Source: Sphingomonas sp. PAMC26645 (GTDB lineage: Bacteria > Pseudomonadota > Alphaproteobacteria > Sphingomonadales > Sphingomonadaceae). Taken from it: DNA of 64,000 nucleotides. Positions 42,080 to 50,878 of the stretch are shown one piece after another. The notes beneath the pieces are model-generated. The model made no database searches and was not told the DNA's origin. It saw only the letters and a list, made by a program, of their open reading frames with translations. The position numbers were made by a program, and so were the translations under genes. The stretch lies in assembly GCF_004795835.1 (NCBI RefSeq), contig NZ_CP039249.1, positions 2,078,501-2,142,500 of the forward strand. The letters run 5' to 3'. How positions within the stretch are numbered: position 1 is the stretch's first letter; every line of letters begins with the position of its first letter.

Positions 42080-43785
42080 GTAGCTGGGGACCTACGCTCA
42101 CCGGGGACGAAACGACGTTCCGCCTCTGGGCACCCGATCGCGACGCAGTGACCGTCGAGATCGGCGATGGCCCGTCGGTCCCTATGATTCCCGAACCGGA
42201 AGGCTGGTTCAGCGCCAAGGCGCCGGTAGGGGCAGGGAGCCTCTACCGGTTCCGTCTGACGGACGATCTCGCAATTCCCGATCCGGCGTCCCATGCGCAG
42301 TCCGGCGGCGTCCATGGTTGGAGCGTAGTCGTCGATCCCGACGCCTACGTGTGGCGCACCCCGGACTGGCGCGGCCGACCGTGGGAAGAGGTGGTCATCC
42401 AGGAGGTCCATGTCGGCACGCTCGGCGGCTTCGCCGGCGTCGCGGACCACCTCCCGGCGATCGCCGAACTCGGCATCACCGCGATCGAACTGATGCCTGT
42501 CAACGCGTTCGGCGGCACCCGCAACTGGGGCTATGACGGCGTGCTCCCCTACGCCCCCGCCGAAAGCTACGGCACACCCGACGACCTGAAGGCGCTGGTC
42601 GACCGCGCCCATGAACTCGGCCTCGCCGTGTTCCTCGACGTCGTCTACAATCACTTCGGCCCCGACGGAAACTACCTGGGCGCCTACGCGAAGGGCTTCT
42701 TTCACCCCGAAGTCGACACTCCCTGGGGCGGCGCGGTGGCGGTCGACCAGGCGCCGGTCCACCGCTATTTCGTCGACAACGCGCTGATGTGGCTGAACGA
42801 GTACAAGTTCGACGGCCTTCGCTTCGACGCGGTCCACGCGATCGAGAACGATGACTTCCTCGACGCGATGGCCGCCGAACTGCGCGAGAAGACCGCCGGT
42901 CGCCACGTCCACCTCGTTCTCGAAAACGAAGGCAACGACTCCGACCGTCTCCGCCCCGCCGCGTTCGACGCGCAATGGAACGACGACTTCCACAACGTCC
43001 TCCACGTCCTGCTCACAGGTGAGACCAGCGCCTATTACGCCGACTTCGCCGACCGCCCCGCCGAACGCCTCGCGCGCTGCCTCAGTGAAGGCTTTATCTA
43101 TCAGGGCGAAGGCTCACCCAACCATGACGGCAAGCCGCGCGGCAAACCCAGCGCGCATTTGTCGCCGACCGCGTTCGTCGCGTTCCTCCAGAACCACGAC
43201 CAAATCGGTAACCGCGCGATGGGCGAACGCCTGACGCTGCTAGCGGACCGCCACAAGCTCCGCGCCGCCACCGTGCTGCTGCTGCTGGGCCCGCAAATCC
43301 CTTTGCTCTTCATCGGCGACGAGCACGGCAGTGAAAGCCCGTTCCTGTTCTTCACCGACTTCCACGACGAGCTAGCGGACGCGGTGCGCAAAGGCCGACG
43401 CAGGGAGTTCTCCAAGTTCGCCCCGTTCGCCGATCCCGAAGCACGCGAGGCGATCCCCGACCCCAACGCACACGAAACCTTTCTCCAATCGCGAGCACGG
43501 CCCGGTGCCGACGCGCCCGAGTGGCAGGACCTGTACCGCACCCTGCTCAAGATCCGACACGAGCAGATCATCCCCCGCCTGCGCGATACGACCGCAATTG
43601 GTGCCGAGGCGATCGGGGAGGGGGCGGTCGTTGCGCGCTGGAAAATGGGTGACGGCGCAATCCTCACGATTGCGGTCAACCTCGGCGACGATGTCGTTGA
43701 TTTTCCTGTAATAGAGACTTCGCCAGTCTTCGCCGAGGGCGAACCCGGGGAGGCCGCTGCCGTGGCAGTCTGGCTGGATCGATGA
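42076..43785 (+). CDS. treZ: malto-oligosyltrehalose trehalohydrolase TreZ
   Basis: 569 residues, the normal length. A short N-terminal domain (SWGPTLTGDETTFRLWAPD) precedes the GH13 barrel with D251 (GLRFDAVHAI), E283 (LVLENEGND) and D375 (LQNHDQIGNR). It releases trehalose from maltooligosyl trehalose made by TreY. The GTG start overlaps the glgX stop and its stop overlaps malQ (ATGA), so the order fits coupled translation. Confidence 0.95.
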   Translation: MSSWGPTLTGDETTFRLWAPDRDAVTVEIGDGPSVPMIPEPEGWFSAKAPVGAGSLYRFRLTDDLAIPDPASHAQSGGVHGWSVVVDPDAYVWRTPDWRGRPWEEVVIQEVHVGTLGGFAGVADHLPAIAELGITAIELMPVNAFGGTRNWGYDGVLPYAPAESYGTPDDLKALVDRAHELGLAVFLDVVYNHFGPDGNYLGAYAKGFFHPEVDTPWGGAVAVDQAPVHRYFVDNALMWLNEYKFDGLRFDAVHAIENDDFLDAMAAELREKTAGRHVHLVLENEGNDSDRLRPAAFDAQWNDDFHNVLHVLLTGETSAYYADFADRPAERLARCLSEGFIYQGEGSPNHDGKPRGKPSAHLSPTAFVAFLQNHDQIGNRAMGERLTLLADRHKLRAATVLLLLGPQIPLLFIGDEHGSESPFLFFTDFHDELADAVRKGRRREFSKFAPFADPEAREAIPDPNAHETFLQSRARPGADAPEWQDLYRTLLKIRHEQIIPRLRDTTAIGAEAIGEGAVVARWKMGDGAILTIAVNLGDDVVDFPVIETSPVFAEGEPGEAAAVAVWLDR

Positions 43786-45758
43786 GCAGCCTCCGAACAC
43801 TCGCTGTCGCAGCCGGTCTGCAACCCGAATGGCAGGACGCAGCGGGGCGTCGCCAGTCCGTCGCCGACGGTGCGTTACAGGCGATCCTAGATCGTCTCGG
43901 CCATCCGTCCGGAAGCGAAAAGCAGATCGCCGAAAGCCTCGCCGCGATCGAAGCGCGAAACGCGCAGGGTGTCCGTTTCTTGTCCGTTGATGTGGGAGAC
44001 CCGATCCGGCTAGCATCAAAGGTATCGGGCAAAGCCGAACTTACGTTCGAAGACGGTACGTCGCGCTCCATCACGGTCGATAACGGTGAGTTGAGTCCGA
44101 TAAGCAAGAGCGGCTACCACAAGCTTGAAATCAATGGCGAAGTCATCGACATTCTCGTCGCGCCGCGTCGCTGCTACACGATCGCCGACACGCTACCGAG
44201 CCGCAAACTCTGGGCGCCCGCCGTCCAGATCCCAAGCCTTCGCACCGACGCACCCAAGTCGTTCGGAGACTTCGTTTCGCTAGCCGATGCCGCCCGCGCG
44301 TTCGACCGACGCGGCGCCGATGCCCTCGCGATCAGTCCGACGCACGCGCTGTTCCCCGCCGACCCCAGCCGATACAGCCCCTACGCACCCTCGAGCCGCC
44401 AATTCCTCAACGGGCTGTACGGTGACCCGGCCGCATTCGGTGCAAAGTCCGGAAGCCGCGACGTCCCCGAACTGATCGACTGGCACGCCGCCATCCCTGA
44501 AAAGCTCGCGCGACTACGCAAGAGCTTCGATCAAGTGCCTTCACAGATTGAGGAAACGCTGACAGCGTTCAGGCTGCAAGGCGGCGACGACCTCGAACGC
44601 CATGCCGAGTTCGACGCCCTCCACGCGCACTTCTTCGCGGCCATCGGTGCACGCGGCTGGCAGCAATGGCCCGCGGAGTATCACGATCCCGCCAGTCCCG
44701 CCGTCCGCCGCTTCGTGGAGGAGCATGCGGACGACGTTACATTCTACATCTTCCTACAATGGCTAGCGCGCCGCGACCTCGACGCCGCGCAGACGGCCGC
44801 CAAGGACGCCGGCATGGCGATCGGCCTCATTGCCGATCTCGCCGTCGGCATGGACCCCGGTGGCAGCCACGGCTGGAGCCGGCGCAACGACTTGCTCACC
44901 GGCCTCTCGATCGGCGCGCCGCCCGATCCGCTCGGGCCGGACGGGCAAAGCTGGGGCATCACCGGGTTCGATCCGCAAGCGCTGCGCGATACTGCCTTCG
45001 CTCCCTTCATCGCGACGATCCGCTCAGCGCTCGCGCATGCCGGTGGCATCCGCATCGACCACGCGTTCGGCCTCCGTCGCCTCTGGGTCGTTCCCGAAGG
45101 CGCGTCGGCCGCGGAAGGCGCGTACCTCGACATGCCGTTCGACGACATGATGCGGATCGTCGCGATGGAATCGCAGCGTGCCAAGGCAATCGTGATCGGC
45201 GAAGACCTCGGCACCGTCCCCGACGGGTTCCGCGAGGCGATGGACGCGCGCGCAATGCTCGGGATGCGCGTGCTCTGGTTCGAGCGCGATGCGGACGGCT
45301 TCGTCCCTCCCGCCAAATGGTCGCCCGATGCAGTGGCGATGACCGGTACGCACGATCTTGCGACGATCGCAGGATGGTGGAGCGGCCGCGATATCGACTG
45401 GACATGGGACCTCGGACGCAAATCCGACGCTGCCGACAAACCCACGGACCTCGCCGCTCGCGCCGAGGACCGCGTTGCGCTCTGGGCTGCATTCGACACC
45501 GGCACCGAACAGCCAACCCCCGAAGATACTGATCCGGTCGTCGACGCGGCGATCGCGCACGTCGCCGGCACGCTTTGCGCGCTCGCCATCATCCCGATCG
45601 AGGACCTCGCCGGACTGGTCGAGCAACCCAACCTCCCCGGCACGATCGACGAACATCCCAACTGGCGCCGCCGCATGCCCGACACGACCGAGGCGCTGCT
45701 TGCCCGCCCCGAAGTCGCGGCCCGCATCGTCACGCTCAACGTCACGAGGCCCGCATGA
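43782..45758 (+). CDS. malQ: 4-alpha-glucanotransferase MalQ
   Basis: 658-residue GH77 enzyme. An N-terminal extension of about 150 residues precedes the barrel. Catalytic segments are HAGGIRIDHAFGL, VIGEDLGTVPDG and AMTGTHDLATI. It transfers glucan segments between malto-oligosaccharides, which can supply chains long enough for TreY. It lies between treZ and treY with 4-base overlaps at both ends. Confidence 0.94.
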   Translation: MSSLRTLAVAAGLQPEWQDAAGRRQSVADGALQAILDRLGHPSGSEKQIAESLAAIEARNAQGVRFLSVDVGDPIRLASKVSGKAELTFEDGTSRSITVDNGELSPISKSGYHKLEINGEVIDILVAPRRCYTIADTLPSRKLWAPAVQIPSLRTDAPKSFGDFVSLADAARAFDRRGADALAISPTHALFPADPSRYSPYAPSSRQFLNGLYGDPAAFGAKSGSRDVPELIDWHAAIPEKLARLRKSFDQVPSQIEETLTAFRLQGGDDLERHAEFDALHAHFFAAIGARGWQQWPAEYHDPASPAVRRFVEEHADDVTFYIFLQWLARRDLDAAQTAAKDAGMAIGLIADLAVGMDPGGSHGWSRRNDLLTGLSIGAPPDPLGPDGQSWGITGFDPQALRDTAFAPFIATIRSALAHAGGIRIDHAFGLRRLWVVPEGASAAEGAYLDMPFDDMMRIVAMESQRAKAIVIGEDLGTVPDGFREAMDARAMLGMRVLWFERDADGFVPPAKWSPDAVAMTGTHDLATIAGWWSGRDIDWTWDLGRKSDAADKPTDLAARAEDRVALWAAFDTGTEQPTPEDTDPVVDAAIAHVAGTLCALAIIPIEDLAGLVEQPNLPGTIDEHPNWRRRMPDTTEALLARPEVAARIVTLNVTRPA

Positions 45759-48205
45759 CCGCCCCCACCACGCCCCGCGCGACCTACCGCTTCCAGTTCC
45801 GCAAGGACTTCACTTTCGCGGACGCGGAAGCGCTGGTGCCGTATCTCGACGAGCTCGGGATCAGCCATCTCTACGCCTCGCCGATCACCACCGCTCGCAG
45901 CGGGTCCACCCACGGCTACGACGTCGTCGACCCGACCCGTATCAACCCTGAACTTGGCGGCGAGGGCGCCTTTCGAAGCCTTGTCGCCGCTCTGCGCGCG
46001 CGAGACATGGGCGTCATCATCGACATCGTTCCGAACCACATGGGCGTTGCCGGAGGTGAGAACAAGTGGTGGAACGATGTCCTAATACACGGTGAAGGCA
46101 GCGAATTCGTGCGCTACTTCGACATCGACTGGCGCAAGAAGCTGGTCCTCCCAATTCTCGGTGACCCGCTCGCCGAAACACTGACCAGCGGCGCGCTGAA
46201 GGTCGAGCAGGTCGACGACCGCTACGTCCTCGAAGCATACGGCGAACACCGCTTGCCCCTCCGCGACGAGGATCAGGCCACGGCAGCGACCGTCGACATC
46301 GGCGCGCTAATCGACCGTCAGCACTACCGCCTTGCCTCATGGCGCGTGGCGAACGACGATCTCAACTGGCGGCGGTTCTTCACGATCAACGACCTCGCCG
46401 GCCTCCGTGCCGAAGATCCCATCGTGTTCGACGCCACGCACGCACTCTATTTCCGCCTCTATGCCGAGGGACTGATCGACGGCGTCCGCGTCGATCATGT
46501 CGATGGCCTGACCGACCCAGCCGGCTATTGCCAGCAACTCCGGGCGCGCCTCGACGCGATCGAGCGTCCCGCTAATGCGCCGGCTGGGCCTGCCTACATC
46601 GTCATCGAGAAGATCCTCGCTGACGGCGAACCGCTCAGCACCGACTGGGGCGTCGACGGCACCAGCGGGTACGACTTCATGGAGCAAGTGACTGCCTTGC
46701 TGCATGCTCCCACGGGCGCCGAACCGCTCGCCGAACTCTGGTCCGACATAAGCGGCCGCTCCGCCGACTTCGCACCCGAGGAACTGCGCGCGCGACAGGA
46801 ACTGCTCGCGTGGCAGTTCGATGCGCAGCATCGCCGTTGCGTCGAGGCGTTCGTGGCGCTGGCCCGCTCGACACCCGATTGTGACGGGCTGACGAAGGGC
46901 ATGCTTCACCGTGTGATCGAGCGGCTGCTCTGGGTTTTCCCGGTGTATCGGACCTATGGAACGGGCGAAGCCGCGCCGCTCGCAGACGCCAGGATCCGCG
47001 ATACCGTCCGCCAGCGGGTTGCGGAGTTCGTCCCGCCCGGCGAAGGTGTGGTCGTCGACCGAGTCCTGGGTTGGTTGGCAGGCGAGGGGCCAGGCGACGT
47101 CGCACTTGCCGCCGAAGCGGTTCGCAAATTCCAGCAACTCTCCGCACCGATCGCCGCCAAGGCGGTCGAGGACACAGCGTTCTATCGCTATGGCCGCCTG
47201 CTTTCGCGCAACGATGTCGGGTTCGACGCCGCGCGGATGTCGCTTCATATCGACGCGTTCCACGCCGCGATGATCGAGCGTGCCCGCGACTGGCCGTCCG
47301 CGATGCTCGCTACCGCAACGCATGACCACAAGCGCGGCGAGGACGTCCGCGCGCGTCTCGCGGTGCTCAGCGAGATACCCGATCTCTGGCGTTCCCGTGC
47401 GGAGCATTGGTTCGAACTGGCTGCCCCGTATGCGGAAGGCGTCGATCCCGCCGACGCCTATATGCTGCTCCAGACGCTGTTCGGCGCTTGGCCGACGAAC
47501 CTTCGCGCGCCGGACGCCGATGCTCTGTCGGAGTATGCAGAGCGGATCGTCACGTGGCAGGAAAAGGCGCTGCGCGAGGCCAAACTGCGCTCGTCCTGGG
47601 AAGCGCCAGATGAGGCGTACGAGACCCGCTGTCACGATCTGGCGCGGGCGTTACTCGATCCCGAACGGTCGACGGACTTTCTTGAGGACATGACGGCATT
47701 CGTCGAGCGGATCGCGCCTGCCGCGGAGCAGAACAGCCTGGCGCAGGTTGCGTTGCGCTATACCGTGCCCGGCGTGCCGGATCTGTATCAGGGTACGGAG
47801 ATTGCCGATTTGAGCCTGGTCGATCCGGATAACCGGCGGCCGGTCGATTATGCCGTTCTGCGCCATATACTGCGGGCCGGCGATGCGCCCAAGATGCGGT
47901 CGATCAAGGATTTGCTGGATCTCCGGCGGAAGCATCCTGCGCTGTTCTCGAACGGTAGCTATGCGCCGATCGGTGTCATCGGGCCGCGCCGCGACCATGT
48001 CATGGCGTTCCAGCGCGAGCATGAGGGGGAGACGCTTCGCTGCATCATCGCGCTGCGGTGTGCGGAGCGGTATCTCGACGGGATGACGGCGGCCGACTGG
48101 TGGGGCGATACCGCGTTGTCGTCTGGCGAGCGGATCCTCGAACTGCTCGGCGAGGATGGCGTGCGGGTCGATCTCATGGCATCGGATCCAGCACTTGCAG
48201 CGTGA
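45755..48205 (+). CDS. treY: malto-oligosyltrehalose synthase TreY
   Basis: 816 residues, within the family range. D247 in GVRVDHVDGL, E285 in YIVIEKILA and D524 in ATHDHKRGED are the GH13 catalytic set. It turns the reducing end of malto-oligosaccharides into a trehalosyl unit for TreZ. The ATG overlaps the malQ stop (ATGA). The chain glgX-treZ-malQ-treY is thus a complete glucan-to-trehalose unit. Confidence 0.95.
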   Translation: MTAPTTPRATYRFQFRKDFTFADAEALVPYLDELGISHLYASPITTARSGSTHGYDVVDPTRINPELGGEGAFRSLVAALRARDMGVIIDIVPNHMGVAGGENKWWNDVLIHGEGSEFVRYFDIDWRKKLVLPILGDPLAETLTSGALKVEQVDDRYVLEAYGEHRLPLRDEDQATAATVDIGALIDRQHYRLASWRVANDDLNWRRFFTINDLAGLRAEDPIVFDATHALYFRLYAEGLIDGVRVDHVDGLTDPAGYCQQLRARLDAIERPANAPAGPAYIVIEKILADGEPLSTDWGVDGTSGYDFMEQVTALLHAPTGAEPLAELWSDISGRSADFAPEELRARQELLAWQFDAQHRRCVEAFVALARSTPDCDGLTKGMLHRVIERLLWVFPVYRTYGTGEAAPLADARIRDTVRQRVAEFVPPGEGVVVDRVLGWLAGEGPGDVALAAEAVRKFQQLSAPIAAKAVEDTAFYRYGRLLSRNDVGFDAARMSLHIDAFHAAMIERARDWPSAMLATATHDHKRGEDVRARLAVLSEIPDLWRSRAEHWFELAAPYAEGVDPADAYMLLQTLFGAWPTNLRAPDADALSEYAERIVTWQEKALREAKLRSSWEAPDEAYETRCHDLARALLDPERSTDFLEDMTAFVERIAPAAEQNSLAQVALRYTVPGVPDLYQGTEIADLSLVDPDNRRPVDYAVLRHILRAGDAPKMRSIKDLLDLRRKHPALFSNGSYAPIGVIGPRRDHVMAFQREHEGETLRCIIALRCAERYLDGMTAADWWGDTALSSGERILELLGEDGVRVDLMASDPALAA

Positions 48206-48246
48206 CCAAGACGCTGCCGGGGAACGGTTTCAGAAGGAACAGAACG

Positions 48247-48453
48247 ATGAAGATCAGCGCACGCAACCAGATTTCCGGCACCATCGTCTCGATCACGCCG
48301 GGTGCGGTCAACGGTTCGATCAAGGTCGACATCGGCGGCGGCAACGTCGTCACCGCGAACATCACAGAGGAAGCGATCGCCGACCTCGCACTCGCGACCG
48401 GCGACACGGTCACCGTCCTGATCAAGGCGAGCGACGTCCTGATCGGCAAATGA
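48247..48453 (+). CDS. molybdenum-pterin-binding (Mop/TOBE) small protein
   Basis: 68 residues, the size of a single Mop domain. MKISARNQISGTIVSI, VKVDI-type NGSIKVDIGG and ITEEAIADLALATGDTV followed by VLIKASDVLIGK are the family pattern. Molbindins store or sense molybdate. AAGGA lies 9 bases before the ATG. It stands 41 bases after treY, with no molybdate transporter nearby. Confidence 0.9.
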   Translation: MKISARNQISGTIVSITPGAVNGSIKVDIGGGNVVTANITEEAIADLALATGDTVTVLIKASDVLIGK

Positions 48454-48461
48454 TCGCGTGT

Positions 48462-48493
48462 CGGCCGTTCCCGCCTCGATGCGGGAACGGCCG
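48462..48493. terminator. bidirectional terminator-like hairpin
   Basis: Perfect 13-base stem, CGGCCGTTCCCGC and GCGGGAACGGCCG, with a 6-base loop, between the Mop gene and the convergent TonB receptor gene. T tracts are weak (GTTGGGGTT on the plus strand). Confidence 0.7.
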
Positions 48494-48500
48494 GTTGGGG

Positions 48501-50663
48501 TTACAGCCCGAAGCGCAGCGTCGCGCGGAAATCGCGGCCGGCGAGCGGCGCGAAGTCCTTGAGGAAGCTCGTCGCGCGCCGTGCGTTGACGTCGAACAGA
48601 TTGTTCGCGCTCAGCAGCAACGTCGTCTTTGAATCCTTGCCGAACGGGCTCAGGCCGATCGAGGCGTTGACCATCGTGTACTCGTTGGTCTTCGTCTCGA
48701 ATGCGGCGATGCGGTTCTGGTCGAACACATGCTCGACCTCGACGCGGCCGTTGATCCGGTCTCCCTGTGCCTCGATCCCGCCGAGCACGCGCATCGGGGG
48801 AATGCGGGGGACGGGGCCCTGGTCGACGATGTTGGCGTGGACGTAATCGCCCAGCACGTCGGCATTGACCGCATAGCCGCCGATCTGGGCGACCTTCACC
48901 GACGCGTCCGCCTCGAACCCGTAATAGCGCGCGTCGGCCTGCTGATACTGGAAGCAGGGCAGGTCGACGGTCCGGCCCGAAGGATCGGCGGCGGCCTGGC
49001 AGACCGTCGACGCAACCTGGTTCTCCGAGATGTAGTTCGAGAACCAGTTGTAATAGGCTGACGCGTCGAAGCTGAAGCCGTCGCCATGTGCGTGCAGCGT
49101 ACCCTCCAAGCCCCACGACTTCTCAAGCCGGAAGTTGGGATTGCCGAGTTCGTACGCCTGCGTGCCGGCATGCGCGCCGTTCGCGAACAGCTCTTCCGCC
49201 GACGGTGCGCGCTCGGTGCGCGAGCCGTTCAGGCCGACGCGGATGCTGTCGGTCAGTGCGTAGGAGGCGCCGAGCGAACCCGAGACCGAATGATAGCTTT
49301 GGCTGCCGCGGAAGAAGCGCAGGTCGTCTTCTGGCGTGCGCGCGGCGAGATCGGTGATCTCGTAGCGGACGCCACCCTCGGCGTGGAACTTACCCGACTC
49401 GTATTGCTGGAGCGTGAAGAGTCCGGTCTGGTTGGTCTCGTTCTTCGGCAGGAAGGCCTCGTCGCCGACCACGTTGAAGATGCGGTTGTAGAACTGCACG
49501 CCCGACGCGCCCTGCCAGCCGCCACGGTTCGCCTGGACGACTTCGAGACGACCTTCGAGGCCCTTGTTGTAGAAGGCGGTGCCGACGGAGTTATCCTCCT
49601 CCAGTTCGAAATGGCGGTAGCTCGCCTGGCCGGCGCGGACGCGAATCTTGCTGATGAAATCGCCGCCGGTGTCGATCTCGCCGCGCAGGTCGACGCGGTT
49701 CTGGACGACGTCGAGGCGTGGCGCTTCCTGCTCCTGGCCGGGTTGCGTGGCGTAACGAATCGGCACGCCGTAAAGGCTGTCGTAATGGCTGTATGAGATG
49801 CCGAGATTACCGTTGTCAGTAATGATCGACGCGCCGGCACCCGCAGTCCAGGTCTCGGCCTGCGTGTTGGGAAGCTTGCCCTTCAACTGCGCCGATGCGG
49901 CGTAGTCGATCGGGTCGGCTTCGTTGGGATCGACGGGGAGGGCGGCGGTGGCCTGCGCCTGGGCGCGGGCGTCGCGCGAGAGGATGTAGCCGCCAGTGCG
50001 CAGGTCACCCGACTTCAGGTACGAGCCGTCAGCGTGGAGCACGAGGTGCTGGCCGACCGCGACGTCGCCGGCCATGCCGCCGGAACGCTCGTTGGCGGCC
50101 GAACCGTAATTGGCGATGCCGTTCACGCGGTAGCCGTTCTCCGGCACGGTGCGCGGGATGCGCGTGTCGATGACATTGACGACGCCGCCGACTGCCGACG
50201 TGCCGTAGAGGAGCGCGCTGGGGCCGCGGAGGATCTCGATGCGCTCGGCGAGCAGCGGGTCGATGATGACGGCGTGGTCGACCGAGGTGTTCGAAACGTC
50301 GATCGAGCCGATCCCGTCGGTCAGCACGCGGATACGGTCGCCCTGAAAGCCGCGGAGGATAGGACGCGATGCGCTTGGGCCGAACGACGATGCCGACACA
50401 CCAGGCTGGCGCGCGAGAGTCTCGCCGATCGACGGCCGCAACTGGCGCGTGAGTTCCTGACCGGTCAGGACGGTCGTGCCTTGAAGAACGTCGCGCTCGC
50501 TGGTCTGGATCGGCGCGGTGACGATGATGTCGCGCTGGTTGGTCGAACCGACCGACGTCGGTGCGGGGGCAGGGGCCGGAGCATCCGTGGCGGCGGTTTG
50601 CGCATGCGCCTGCGAGGAGAGGAGCGCAGCCAGGGCGGTGGCGCCGAACAGCATCGTCTTCAT
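48501..50663 (-). CDS. TonB-dependent receptor (ZnuD-like)
   Basis: 720 residues. Signal peptide MKTMLFGATALAALL then AHAQ; an N-terminal plug with VLRGFQGDRIRVL-type PILRGFQGDRIRVLTDGIG, DVSNTSVDHAV and ILRGPSALLYGTSAVGGVVN, then a barrel ending LRFGL. The plug signature and the C-terminal NNLFDVNARRATSFLKDFAP are typical of the ZnuD/zinc-piracy receptors. It likely imports zinc or a zinc complex through TonB. AAGGGA lies 6 bases before the ATG. It is separated from the upstream kinase gene by about 215 bases. Confidence 0.82.
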   Translation of the reverse strand: MKTMLFGATALAALLSSQAHAQTAATDAPAPAPAPTSVGSTNQRDIIVTAPIQTSERDVLQGTTVLTGQELTRQLRPSIGETLARQPGVSASSFGPSASRPILRGFQGDRIRVLTDGIGSIDVSNTSVDHAVIIDPLLAERIEILRGPSALLYGTSAVGGVVNVIDTRIPRTVPENGYRVNGIANYGSAANERSGGMAGDVAVGQHLVLHADGSYLKSGDLRTGGYILSRDARAQAQATAALPVDPNEADPIDYAASAQLKGKLPNTQAETWTAGAGASIITDNGNLGISYSHYDSLYGVPIRYATQPGQEQEAPRLDVVQNRVDLRGEIDTGGDFISKIRVRAGQASYRHFELEEDNSVGTAFYNKGLEGRLEVVQANRGGWQGASGVQFYNRIFNVVGDEAFLPKNETNQTGLFTLQQYESGKFHAEGGVRYEITDLAARTPEDDLRFFRGSQSYHSVSGSLGASYALTDSIRVGLNGSRTERAPSAEELFANGAHAGTQAYELGNPNFRLEKSWGLEGTLHAHGDGFSFDASAYYNWFSNYISENQVASTVCQAAADPSGRTVDLPCFQYQQADARYYGFEADASVKVAQIGGYAVNADVLGDYVHANIVDQGPVPRIPPMRVLGGIEAQGDRINGRVEVEHVFDQNRIAAFETKTNEYTMVNASIGLSPFGKDSKTTLLLSANNLFDVNARRATSFLKDFAPLAGRDFRATLRFGL

Positions 50664-50704
50664 GAAATTCCCTTGTGTCGTCCCTGTACGACAAATCGGG
50701 TAGA

Positions 50705-50725
50705 TTTGATGATACATCATATCAA
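50705..50725 (-). promoter_or_regulatory. possible Zur-type operator upstream of the receptor
   Basis: On the minus strand TTGATATGATGTATCATCAAA contains the perfect inverted repeat ATGAT-GT-ATCAT, and its left half TGATATG matches the left half of the alphaproteobacterial Zur consensus. It is about 42-62 bases before the receptor start, in a locally AT-rich patch, a fitting place for a repressor operator. Confidence 0.45.
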
Positions 50726-50814
50726 GTGACAATGTTGCCATGAACGCGAATGGCGCCGCGACTGTTACCGCGATGCAACATGGTTTGACGTTCTCCGGGG
50801 GATCAAAACATTCG

Positions 50815-50844
50815 CCGTCATCCTGACTTTCGTCAGGATGACGG
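50815..50844 (-). terminator. hairpin downstream of the hybrid kinase gene
   Basis: CCGTCATCCTGAC and GTCAGGATGACGG form a perfect 13-base stem with a TTTC loop (plus-strand view). It begins 34 bases after the kinase stop on the minus strand. No T tract follows; it could also be a member of a dispersed repeat family. Confidence 0.6.
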
Positions 50845-50878
50845 AGTGGGGGAGGATCCGACTCCACACGCCGCCCCA

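Noticed and set aside
48206..48246. GGAAC-like motif before the Mop gene as an EcfG promoter
   Set aside because: No CGTT-like -10 at the right distance from GGAAC (48221 region).
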